Assembly: GCF_032813545.1 (NCBI RefSeq)
Contig: NZ_CP136514.1
Coordinates: forward strand, 310,001 to 374,000
DNA length: 64,000 nt
DNA from: Nodosilinea sp. E11
GTDB taxonomy: Bacteria; Cyanobacteriota; Cyanobacteriia; Phormidesmidales; Phormidesmidaceae
Reading direction: 5' to 3'
Shown: positions 34,098 through 41,623 of the stretch, piece after piece
Layout: each line of letters opens with the position of its first letter
Position numbering within the stretch: the stretch's first letter is position 1
Translations under genes and position numbers: made by a program
The notes under the pieces: generated by a model
Databases searched by the model: none
What the model was told of the DNA's origin: nothing
Seen by the model: only the letters and a program-made list of their open reading frames with translations

Positions 34098-35222
34098 TTG
34101 AGTAATCTCTCCACATCTTCCAACGAAGAGTCAACGTTCCCCGTCGATGGGCAACTTTTAATGGTGCTGCCGCGAGCTGGGGCATCGTTGAATAACCCCG
34201 ATGTGCAGCTACCTATCCTCCGCTCCGATGGCGATGGCTACTACCTGGAGATGCGGGTAGAGGCCGATGGGCGAGATGCTAGCGAGGTGGCAGTCACCCG
34301 GCGAGTGCCGCTAGAGAATGTCTCCGAAGAAGAATGGGAAGAACTCCAGGCCCAATGCTCTAGCCTGGATCTACAGTCTTTTGTAGACCTGGGTGTGAGT
34401 AAGGGAATTGAGAAGATCCAGGATCGCCGCATAGAGCGATTGTTAATGGCCCTACTGACCTTTCTCAACCCTCGCCAGGTGTCCATCGTTCTTTACCTCT
34501 ACCGTTTAGCCTCCGAGCAGGGCAATGGCCCCCTGGTGTCGTTTCGCTCCAATGATCTGCTAGAAGCGCTGGGCTATACGCGAACGAAGGATGGTGGGTT
34601 TGCTTCAAAGCTGCGATCGCAGCTCCACCGCGACCTGGTCGCGCTCCACCGCACTGAGCTAGTCTTCGCCCAGTCTCTGCGCAAGGGCGATAATCTGGGC
34701 GCAAAGGTCACCATCAAAAGCGTACTGCGCATCAAAGACTACGAGATTGAAAATGTCCCCCGCAACTTCGATCTTCTCAAGGCTGCCGATTACACCTACG
34801 AGTTAGCCGATGCTTACACCATTTCCCTAGAGTTCTTCGATGGCCCGGCCCGCACGGGCGATTATGTGCTGTTTGCCAACAGCCTAGACATCAGCCAAAA
34901 GCTTGGCGGCAATACCAAGCACGACTACAAAACCAAGTTGCTGGTCTATCTCGCCAGCCGTATGAAGTGGGATCGGCTGCACGATGGGCAATACCTGAGT
35001 ATCTCAAAGCGGTATCTGTTCAAAAACTTAGACCTGCTAGGCCGCAATTCGTCCCGAAACAACCAAATCTTTTGGCGCACCGTTGAAGAACTGAGAGAAG
35101 ACGGCTATCTCTTAGGAGCACAGGAGATTCCTGGGAAAAAGAAATCAGCCAATATTCAATTTCAGATCAACCCCGAGAAGCTCGGAGTCGTGGCAGAAGA
35201 CAGCAAAACAGCTCAGGACTAG
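34098..35222 (+). CDS. Iteron-type plasmid replication initiator
   Basis: A protein of 353 to 374 residues. Start choices are TTG 34098 (long form, with a GAGGG twelve bases upstream) and ATG 34161 (MVLPRAGASLNN). The long form may be wrong. Helical winged-helix-like segments include RRIERLLMALLTFLNPRQVS (~117-136) and LLEALGYTRTKDGGFASKLR. A second half has FANSLDISQKLGGNTKHDYK and IFWRTVEELREDGYLL. It sits directly after the iterons, so it should bind them. No catalytic motif is visible. The family name is not certain; function is from position. Confidence 0.7.
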   Translation: MSNLSTSSNEESTFPVDGQLLMVLPRAGASLNNPDVQLPILRSDGDGYYLEMRVEADGRDASEVAVTRRVPLENVSEEEWEELQAQCSSLDLQSFVDLGVSKGIEKIQDRRIERLLMALLTFLNPRQVSIVLYLYRLASEQGNGPLVSFRSNDLLEALGYTRTKDGGFASKLRSQLHRDLVALHRTELVFAQSLRKGDNLGAKVTIKSVLRIKDYEIENVPRNFDLLKAADYTYELADAYTISLEFFDGPARTGDYVLFANSLDISQKLGGNTKHDYKTKLLVYLASRMKWDRLHDGQYLSISKRYLFKNLDLLGRNSSRNNQIFWRTVEELREDGYLLGAQEIPGKKKSANIQFQINPEKLGVVAEDSKTAQD

Positions 35223-35322
35223 TCAATACCGTCGCGCAGGCATCTCGCCTGCCGCAAGTCAGAGACCCTTAGGTAAAGCCACTACAATAGGTTTATCCTG
35301 ACCTTTGCTGAAGAGCTTCCCC

Positions 35323-35958
35323 ATGGTTCAAAGCCCCAGCGTTCCCCAGGTTCTTTACCCTGACTCCGATGGCAAGCCCATGGCAGATAACACCATCCAG
35401 TATCGCTGGATTGTTCGCCTGGTCAGTAATCTCAAGCGGCTATTGAAAGACCAAGGGGCGTTTGTAGCCGGAGATTTACTCTGGTATCCGGTTCAAGTCG
35501 AGACACCCCCCGCTCCGGCCCAAGCCCCAGATGTCATAGTGGTGCTCGGACGACCCGATGGCGATCGGGGCAGTTATAAGCAATGGGAAGAAGGCAACAT
35601 TGCCCCTCAGGTCGTCTTTGAGATTCTCTCCCCCAGCAATACGGCCAGGGAAATGCTGGCCAAGCAAGCCTTCTATGGCAAGTACAGCGTTCTAGAGATG
35701 TACTTCTACGATCCAGAGTCCTTTGATTTTTGGGGCCTCATTCGCTCCAGCTCCGATCGCGATTTTACCCCCATCATGGCAATGAACTTTCCCTGGGTTT
35801 CCCCCACCCTAGGGATTCGCTTTGAGCTATTTGACCATGGGTTAGAGGTGTTTTACCCCAACGGCGATCGCTTTCAAGACCCTGAGCAGGTGATCGAAGA
35901 GCGCGACCGGGCTTTTGCCAAACTAAAAGAACTCGGCATTGATCCAAATGAACTTTAG
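35323..35958 (+). CDS. Uma2 family (DUF820) putative nuclease
   Basis: About 211 residues from ATG 35323, with the Uma2 PD-(D/E)XK core: AQAPDVIVVLGRPDGDRG (~64-81) and then PQVVFEILSPSNTAREM (~95-111) and KQAFYGKYSVLEMYFYDPE. Uma2 genes are very abundant in cyanobacteria, with unknown role. The stop codon lies in the first copy of the 22-bp repeat described below. It follows the initiator gene on the same strand. Confidence 0.85.
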   Translation: MVQSPSVPQVLYPDSDGKPMADNTIQYRWIVRLVSNLKRLLKDQGAFVAGDLLWYPVQVETPPAPAQAPDVIVVLGRPDGDRGSYKQWEEGNIAPQVVFEILSPSNTAREMLAKQAFYGKYSVLEMYFYDPESFDFWGLIRSSSDRDFTPIMAMNFPWVSPTLGIRFELFDHGLEVFYPNGDRFQDPEQVIEERDRAFAKLKELGIDPNEL

Positions 35959-35972
35959 CTAAAGCTCAAAAC
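35951..35972. repeat. 22-bp direct repeat, left copy, with palindromic core
   Basis: AACTTTAGCTAAAGCTC plus AAAAC, identical at 35951-35972 and 37774-37795. The core TTTAGCTAAA is a perfect palindrome. The two copies bracket the minus-strand genes at 35985-37719. Related palindromes lie at 48647-48662 and 50311-50326. It overlaps the Uma2 stop codon. A regulatory or recombination site is inferred. Confidence 0.55.
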
Positions 35973-35984
35973 AAAATTTTGACC

Positions 35985-36245
35985 TCAGCGCTTCGGGGTC
36001 TGCTTCGGCTGGCGCGGGGTGCCAGGGTTGCCGCCTACATCGTAAGTGTGCAAGACATTGATACCTTTCTCCCGGTAGGCACCCAACCATTTCATTGCGG
36101 TGACAACGGGCACATTCAGGTTATGGGCTGCCGTTCTGGCGCTGCGAGCAGCTCCGGTTTTGAGCTGAAGCAACAGCCCCAGTCGAGTGATAATCCAGTC
36201 TCGATTGGGGTCATTGACGAAAAAGACCTCTCGACCAGAATCCAT
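35985..36245 (-). CDS. Small basic hypothetical protein
   Basis: An 86-residue protein starting MDSGREVFFVNDPNRDWIIT at ATG 36245, or one codon earlier at GTG 36248. A helical middle (LKTGAARSARTAAHNLNV) and a basic, Pro-rich tail (GTPRQPKQTPKR) could bind nucleic acid. It lies 119 bp downstream of the 450-residue gene on the same strand and may be co-transcribed. No family recognised and no strong ribosome site. Confidence 0.4.
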   Translation of the reverse strand: MDSGREVFFVNDPNRDWIITRLGLLLQLKTGAARSARTAAHNLNVPVVTAMKWLGAYREKGINVLHTYDVGGNPGTPRQPKQTPKR

Positions 36246-36366
36246 CACTGCTACAACTGCGGGTCAATCAAGCCCCGTGATGTGGCAGCGGCTCAAGTCA
36301 TTAGTACCCGTGGGCAACGGGGAACTGAAACTGCCTGTGGAGTCGATGCAGCTAGACCAAGTTACC

Positions 36367-37719
36367 TCAGCCCCCGCTGCATAGATCGCTGCTGTTGCCC
36401 GTTTCATCCAGTAGCACCGTCCCCACCTCAGCCCAACTGGCCAAGCGGTCTGCGCCGTCGCCCTCCATCTGTGCTCCCAAAATAGCCCCTTGCATATCGA
36501 CTCGGAAGCTCTCTAGGCGCTCTAAGAGGTGAGCGCGTCCTTCTCCACTATTGCGCTCATCCAGCTCAAACGCCGTCTGAAACTCTCTTAGCTGGGCCAG
36601 CATAGCCCCCTGATCAAGGCTGCCGTTGCGGCCATCCCCTAAAGCTTGCAGCCGTGACAAGATCTGCGCCAATACCTCTAGGCGAACCAAATGCCCCTGC
36701 ACCCGATTGGCAATGCGGGTACTGAACTGACCTCTCTCTTTTACCCCGTCCAAGGTGTAGAGTGCGTCGGCAACATGCCCGTTAAAGTCATCGATCATCT
36801 GTTCGATCTTTTCCTGCACAGTTTCTCGCAGGGCTGACATGCCGTACAGAGCCATGTGCCGGATGGCCGCTGCGGCAGTGGCTTCCTCGGCCTGGGCGAT
36901 TGCCCCTTGGACCTCAGCATTTTCCTTCACCAGATCGACCATCGACGCCATCGGCTCTGGCTCAGAGTTGCCAAAGCGAATCGCTTTCGCCAGCTTGCCT
37001 CGCTTTGGAAATTTCTTCAGCAGCTTGAACTCAAACTTGGGCAAAATCTCTAGCTGCTGCTGGGCCGATCGCAGGGCGGACAGGTCAGCGGGGGCAGGGT
37101 CGCCATCCACCGCCTGATCGATGCTGGCCGAGACCCGGTCGATCTCATTCATCAAAGCCGTTTTGATCTTGCCCACAATTCTCTCAACCCGTTGAAGGTG
37201 GCGATCGTGGGCCTCGTCGTACACCGCCAGGCAAATCGTCACCAGCTGCTTGGCCCGCGCCCGGCCCAGCTCAATGCGCTCCAGCAGCGTGGGGAACTGC
37301 TCAGGGGCAAACATCCACCCCTCCTCTTTGCCCAGGCACTCGCCCAGAGACTGCGCCGACTGCGCGATGTAGGTCAGCTTGTGGTGGCACCAGGCCATCG
37401 TCACCACATCCCCCGGCACAATCAAATAGACCTCCTCACCGTCAGGGTTGCGGGTAGTAATTGGCTCTCCCGTCCACTCCGCTTTAAACAGGTCATTCAT
37501 CCTGGCACTAGAGGACACTCCCTCCGCTGCCAGGTTCAGCGAGGTTTTGGTGAGCAGATTACTCTTCGGCAGCTGACAACTCCCCGGCCCCGATTTGATC
37601 GAAAACCTGATCAGATAAACCGTCTGGTCAATGCCGATGCGCTGGGTTTGCACCTTTGCCCCCTTGGGGCTCAGGGCTTTAGGGGTGCCACCTGCGGGGT
37701 TGATAGCTTTTTTGGGCAT
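36367..37719 (-). CDS. Hypothetical plasmid protein, ~450 residues, coiled-coil rich
   Basis: ATG 37719 (MPKKAINPAGGTPKALSPKG) is preferred to a longer form; no clear ribosome site precedes it. A conserved-looking block EEVYLIVPGDVVTMAWCHHK lies at ~88-107. Residues ~150-330 are mostly helical with runs such as RVERIVGKIKTALMNEID and QEKIEQMIDDFNGHVADALY. Helical repeats suggest a structural or DNA-associated protein. I do not recognise the family. Both genes of this pair sit inside the 22-bp direct repeats at 35951 and 37774. Confidence 0.55.
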   Translation of the reverse strand: MPKKAINPAGGTPKALSPKGAKVQTQRIGIDQTVYLIRFSIKSGPGSCQLPKSNLLTKTSLNLAAEGVSSSARMNDLFKAEWTGEPITTRNPDGEEVYLIVPGDVVTMAWCHHKLTYIAQSAQSLGECLGKEEGWMFAPEQFPTLLERIELGRARAKQLVTICLAVYDEAHDRHLQRVERIVGKIKTALMNEIDRVSASIDQAVDGDPAPADLSALRSAQQQLEILPKFEFKLLKKFPKRGKLAKAIRFGNSEPEPMASMVDLVKENAEVQGAIAQAEEATAAAAIRHMALYGMSALRETVQEKIEQMIDDFNGHVADALYTLDGVKERGQFSTRIANRVQGHLVRLEVLAQILSRLQALGDGRNGSLDQGAMLAQLREFQTAFELDERNSGEGRAHLLERLESFRVDMQGAILGAQMEGDGADRLASWAEVGTVLLDETGNSSDLCSGG

Positions 37720-37773
37720 GGTAAGTGCCGTTAGGGGGCTTGGGTGTTGCTTACCTGGGCAATGCAACAATCT

Positions 37774-37795
37774 AACTTTAGCTAAAGCTCAAAAC
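37774..37795. repeat. 22-bp direct repeat, right copy
   Basis: Identical to 35951-35972, upstream of the minus-strand gene pair, 55 bp from the start of the 450-residue gene. This would suit an operator or a promoter-proximal site. Confidence 0.55.
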
Positions 37796-37966
37796 TTTGG
37801 CGAAAATTCGAATATCTGTGGCCGCCGCCCACCAAAAGCCACCGTCTAATGGGCGATGCTCGTTTAGCTGAGGACTGCACCTCATGGGTATCGTCGGTGA
37901 CTCGCTGTCTAGTTTTCTTGATACCTATGTATAAATGTGGGGGCATCAACCGACGACATTACCCCT

Positions 37967-38640
37967 ATGACTGCCAGTGTTGAACGACTTGATCGCATAG
38001 AAGCCATCCTTGAGGCATTGGCTGAGGGGCAAGCTGCGTTTAATGCCGGGCAACAGCAGATGCAGGCTCAGCTCGAACGTACCGAAGCGCAGATTGAACG
38101 CCCCCAGGCTCAGATTGAGCGCACCGAAGCCCAGGCTGAACGCACCCAAATTCAACTCGAACGCACCGAGGCGCAGGTTGAACGGACTCAAGTTCAGCTA
38201 GAACGCACCGAGGTTCGGGTTGATAGTACCCAGACGCAGCTAGAACGAACCCAGGCTTCTACTGCCCTGGCGTTGCTGTGGACGATCGCCAGGGCAGTAG
38301 AAGCCTGAGCTAACGCATCGAAGAGGTCGCCATCGATACCGAAGAGGCCACCAGCTCCACCCGAGCTGACCTCGCCGTGCGCATTGAAGACAACGCCCAC
38401 AACCAGGGCCTCGACCGAGTGCGCTTCGACGCCCTGCACGAAGAACACAACCAGCGGTTTGCCACTCTGCTCGAAGAGGCCAGGGCCGATCGCGTGGCCT
38501 GGAGGCAGAGTCTTGACGAACAACTGGCAGAAATGCGCCGCGATCGCGAATCCAACAGCACCGCGCACCGCGTCTTCACCCAAAACATTCAGACCCTGCT
38601 GGTCGAGATCTCTCGCCTTTGGCAGCGCCTGGCCAGCTAG
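37967..38640 (+). pseudogene. Coiled-coil gene split by a palindrome
   Basis: From ATG 37967 the frame encodes MTASVERLDRIEAILEALAE and then a run of about eight imperfect seven-residue units of the type QLERTEA. It stops at 38308 just after a 21-bp inverted repeat (38252-38307). A second frame opens at 38312 with RIEEVAIDTEEATSSTRAD and ends QTLLVEISRLWQRLAS at 38640. The two together resemble a known type of cyanobacterial plasmid coiled-coil protein, so the gene appears to have been split. The alternative is that the first part alone is a complete 113-residue protein. Confidence 0.5.
38252..38307. repeat. Perfect 21-bp inverted repeat with 14-nt loop
   Basis: CAGGCTTCTACTGCCCTGGC plus G pairs exactly with its complement across TTGCTGTGGACGAT. 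It lies inside the coiled-coil frame and supplies the TGA stop right after the right arm. A perfect stem of this length inside a gene is unusual. Confidence 0.85.
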
Positions 38641-38697
38641 AGCAGAGCTACGAACCCCATATAAGGGAAGTGATGAGCTGCTTCGATACCTACGCGG

Positions 38698-38782
38698 ACC
38701 TGAGTTCGGGATGAGACAACTCCCTATAGAATCAGGTCTACTGTCCCCTCCTTGAGAGGGGACAGTAGACCTGAACTCAGGT
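38698..38782. repeat. Nested perfect inverted repeat (18-bp stem)
   Basis: CAGGTCTACTGTCCCCTC at 38733-38750 pairs perfectly with 38756-38773 across a CTTGA loop. Outer arms ACCTGAGTTC (38698-38707) and GAACTCAGGT (38773-38782) pair as well. It resembles the 38252 palindrome, sharing CAGG...TCTACTG and CCC. It could be a terminator-like structure or a mobile foldback element. Confidence 0.75.
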
Positions 38783-38904
38783 TAGGCGAAGAAATTTGAA
38801 GGCTCTGCCAATCTGGTTCACTTCCCTTCAGCCAGGATCGAAAGTAGGGAGTGATGAGGTCATTGGCCAGAGTCTTGGCTTGCGCTGAGGCCGTACATCA
38901 CTGG

Positions 38905-39041
38905 TTGTGTAAGTTTTAGTGTAAGTAATTTTTTGGTGAGCCTTGCTTCGTCTTTTGTTGATCGCCGTTTCCTTCGATCTATGCAGGGAGCAATTAATTA
39001 CAATGTAAGAGAAAGACTGCTTACACTAAAACTTACACTAA
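38905..39041. repeat. 137-bp element bounded by inverted GTGTAAG repeats
   Basis: GTGTAAGTTTTAGTGTAAG at 38907-38925 faces its complement at 39020-39038, with ~95 bp between. Each arm is itself a direct repeat of GTGTAAG separated by TTTTA. This could be the ends of a small mobile element or paired binding sites. No coding capacity inside. Confidence 0.6.
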
Positions 39042-39171
39042 ATAGCAAGGGGTAGGCATAAATTGAGGTCGAGGCCCGTGATGGGCCTATCTGAGGTGAT
39101 TACAGCCTCTTGGATGAACGTTGAATGGCTTTTTCCCGTCAGTTTGCTAAGTCTCAAGATGCACCAGGGCT

Positions 39172-39702
39172 ATGCCTAGACGAATTAATCTGAAATGCCT
39201 CCACTGTGCCCAGCTTTCTGTCGATGAGGCCCGGCAGCTGCATGGAGAGCAGGGCGATGCTTGTTGGGAAGAAAGCCGTTGTCATCGTCGGCGATCGCAC
39301 TATCGCAACCGTCGCGACAACAATGCCTCTCGCCGCAGCACCTATCGCCAATCTGCCCAGGAAAATCAGTCGGGCCAAGCCCCCGAAACTATTTCCATCG
39401 CGATCGCACTAAAGCCAGTTGCTTACCTATACCTCTATCGCCAGAAACGCCAAGATGCCCCCTTACACGCCCTATCGGTTTCTGTGTGGGAGGGGGAGCA
39501 GCATTTGCTCGATGTAACCCCCATCCATTGCGCTGGAATGAGAAACCAAAAGATCCAAGAGTACTTAATGGATGTGCTAAAGACCCTGCGGGAACGGTAT
39601 GGAATTACAAAATTTGAGCCCGAAATCCGCCTAGAACCCACGGAGTGCCCGATCAAAACCTGCCCGCTTAAACCTCATTTAGTTGCTGAGCAGAGCCAAT
39701 GA
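39172..39702 (+). CDS. Hypothetical protein with N-terminal CxxC
   Basis: A 176-residue protein starting MPRRINLKCLHCAQLSVDEA. The N-terminus has CLHC and a second cysteine cluster (CWEESRC) that could hold a zinc ion, followed by a basic linker (CHRRRSHYRNRRDNN). The C-terminal 90 residues (YLYRQKRQDAPLHALSVSVW, ECPIKTCPLK) are probably a folded domain. It overlaps the next gene by 4 nt, so the two form an operon. No family recognised. Confidence 0.6.
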   Translation: MPRRINLKCLHCAQLSVDEARQLHGEQGDACWEESRCHRRRSHYRNRRDNNASRRSTYRQSAQENQSGQAPETISIAIALKPVAYLYLYRQKRQDAPLHALSVSVWEGEQHLLDVTPIHCAGMRNQKIQEYLMDVLKTLRERYGITKFEPEIRLEPTECPIKTCPLKPHLVAEQSQ

Positions 39703-40373
39703 ACTTTAAGCAACTGGAACTGGAGTTGGAATTGGTTCTAGAAGATGCCGCCGAAAATCCGCTGCTGGCAGACGTTCAATCTCTGTGGCAGCAGATTGAA
39801 CCATTTTGGGCTCAATTAGCGATTCAAGACCAGCTTCAGCTCGGGGGGAGGGCGATCGAGCAATTGGCTGAGCTGCACTGGTCTAAGGCGCGATCGCTAT
39901 TAGATGACTGGGAGAATACCCATGACCCCCAAGATCCTGCCCTGCCCAGTGATTGGTTGCAGGGCCTTGTTAGACAGACACAGCACGTAGACCTGTCTGA
40001 GTTAACGGCCCCAGTCAAACGAAGACATAAAGCTAAGCCCACTGACCCAAAGTCAGATGATGAGACAGTTGTAGGGGCGGTGCCGAAAGAAAATATCTTG
40101 AAAATGCTAGACCAGGTAGAACTGGCTGAGCAAAAAGCGGCATCCCTGGCTGTGGCCCATGAGGAACGAGTGCAGGATTGGGTAGCTGAAATTACCGCCT
40201 GGTTTCAATCTCATCCACAACCGATCTATCTTTTACAGCTCCGAGAGCAATTGGGATGGCCGTTAGTGCAGCTGTGGTTATGTCTGCTTTTGGGTGGGTT
40301 TAAGCTAGAAGTCGCGGACCAGTCCTTTTACAGCCTGCATATATTAGTATCTACTGCCCCCACCAAGGCATAG
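39699..40373 (+). CDS. Hypothetical protein, 224 residues, acidic and helical
   Basis: Starts at ATG 39699, with its A and TG overlapping the stop of the previous gene. It begins MNFKQLELELELVLEDAAEN and has a charged central linker (KRRHKAKPTDPKSDDE) and a hydrophobic C-terminal helix (LREQLGWPLVQLWLCLLLGG). It has no signal peptide. It probably works with the zinc-type protein before it. No family recognised. Confidence 0.55.
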   Translation: MNFKQLELELELVLEDAAENPLLADVQSLWQQIEPFWAQLAIQDQLQLGGRAIEQLAELHWSKARSLLDDWENTHDPQDPALPSDWLQGLVRQTQHVDLSELTAPVKRRHKAKPTDPKSDDETVVGAVPKENILKMLDQVELAEQKAASLAVAHEERVQDWVAEITAWFQSHPQPIYLLQLREQLGWPLVQLWLCLLLGGFKLEVADQSFYSLHILVSTAPTKA

Positions 40374-40801
40374 CATGCATGATGACTGTGCTTTTCCAAG
40401 AACGCTTTCCTGCCTGGAGACTCAACCAGTTCTAAGGCCCCTTTTCCAAAGACCGTGATAATTCCAGAATTATCATGCTGTCCTCCATATAGATTGTTAA
40501 GAGGACGTCAGTTCAACTGAATCCCCATGTAGAACACAAGTCCGCTACATCCCCTCCTAAGAAGGGTTCCCGGAGGGCGGGTAGGTCAATTGCCTACGGC
40601 GATGGTGATACTTTCTTTAGCGAAGACGCTGACGACTAGAGCAGATCCACCCCTGCCCCTCCCTGGAGGGGAAAAGATTGGTGAGTTTATCCCGAGTTGA
40701 CATTAACGACAAAGATTAGGAATTCTCACTAAAGACTGGAATTATCAGCTTGCGCCTAATACTATAGGGGCAGGCTACGCTACCCAGGCCAATCAACAAT
40801 C
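40374..40801. promoter_or_regulatory. parA upstream region with centromere-like palindromes
   Basis: TGATAATTCCAGAATTATCA, a near-perfect 20-bp palindrome, is at 40456-40475. A half-site TGGAATTATCA lies at 40737-40747, about 55 bp before the parA start. Both match the two perfect copies inside parB. The region has no gene. Together they suggest a partition site and autoregulated promoter. Confidence 0.65.
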
Positions 40802-41623
40802 ATGCTGCAAAAACGAATTGCCATCATGTCAAACAGCGGTGGTGTCGGTAAGACCACGTTGGCAGTGAATCTTGCCTACCAGCTAGCTAGTATGGGCAAA
40901 AAAGTTGCCCTATTTGGCTGCGATCCGAATGGCTCCTTAACCCTGTTTTGTGGTTTAGAAGATCCGCTCAACGCCGATGAAACAGTCGATTATGTTTTAA
41001 GACCAGAATTTTCAGGCGATTATCCCTTCAATCCAGTGTGGCAAGATGTCATTTCAGGCATTGACGCCTGCTTGGGGGGGCTGGTTCTCACCGAAACATC
41101 TCAACGCCTGGTGCTGACAAAGCGGGGTGAATACCTTCTTGCTGACAAATTAGAAGATCATCCTCTCCCCCACGATGTAGTCATTTTTGACTGTCCAGGT
41201 ACCATTGAGCAGGTGCACACAGTTGCCTTGGCTGCATCAACCCATATTTTGCTAACCCTGAAGCCAGAAGACAAGGACATCGACGCTCTAGCGAAATTGC
41301 TGAATTGGATTTATGAAACTCGTCGCGATCTACGCCTCAAGCCAACGCCAGAAATTTTAGGGGTCGTCCCCAACGGGTTCAAAGATCGGGCTATGCACCG
41401 AGACAACCTGGGTCTATCTCAGTTTGAGGGGGTTGAGAGCTTACCTGCCATTCTTGACCAGATGAAAATCCCTCTATTCCCCACGATTAGGGACAGTGCC
41501 TATATCGCAAATGCCGCTGCGGTTGGTTTGCCATTGGGTATCTACCGGCCCAAAGAACCCATCAACGAGATTTACAAAGACATTGCGATCGCCATCACCC
41601 AAGCAACCGAAGGAGAGAACTAA
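40802..41623 (+). CDS. parA: ParA partition ATPase
   Basis: ParA is a Walker-type ATPase that moves plasmid copies apart during cell division. The 273-residue protein has a deviant Walker A, SGGVGKTTLAVNLAYQL (~11-27), and the phosphate-binding DPNGSLTLF (~41-49). DVVIFDCPGT (~127-136) is the Walker B region. It lacks an N-terminal HTH, as in small (type Ib-like) ParA proteins. Its stop overlaps the parB start by one base. Autoregulation through the upstream palindromes is inferred. Confidence 0.92.
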   Translation: MLQKRIAIMSNSGGVGKTTLAVNLAYQLASMGKKVALFGCDPNGSLTLFCGLEDPLNADETVDYVLRPEFSGDYPFNPVWQDVISGIDACLGGLVLTETSQRLVLTKRGEYLLADKLEDHPLPHDVVIFDCPGTIEQVHTVALAASTHILLTLKPEDKDIDALAKLLNWIYETRRDLRLKPTPEILGVVPNGFKDRAMHRDNLGLSQFEGVESLPAILDQMKIPLFPTIRDSAYIANAAAVGLPLGIYRPKEPINEIYKDIAIAITQATEGEN

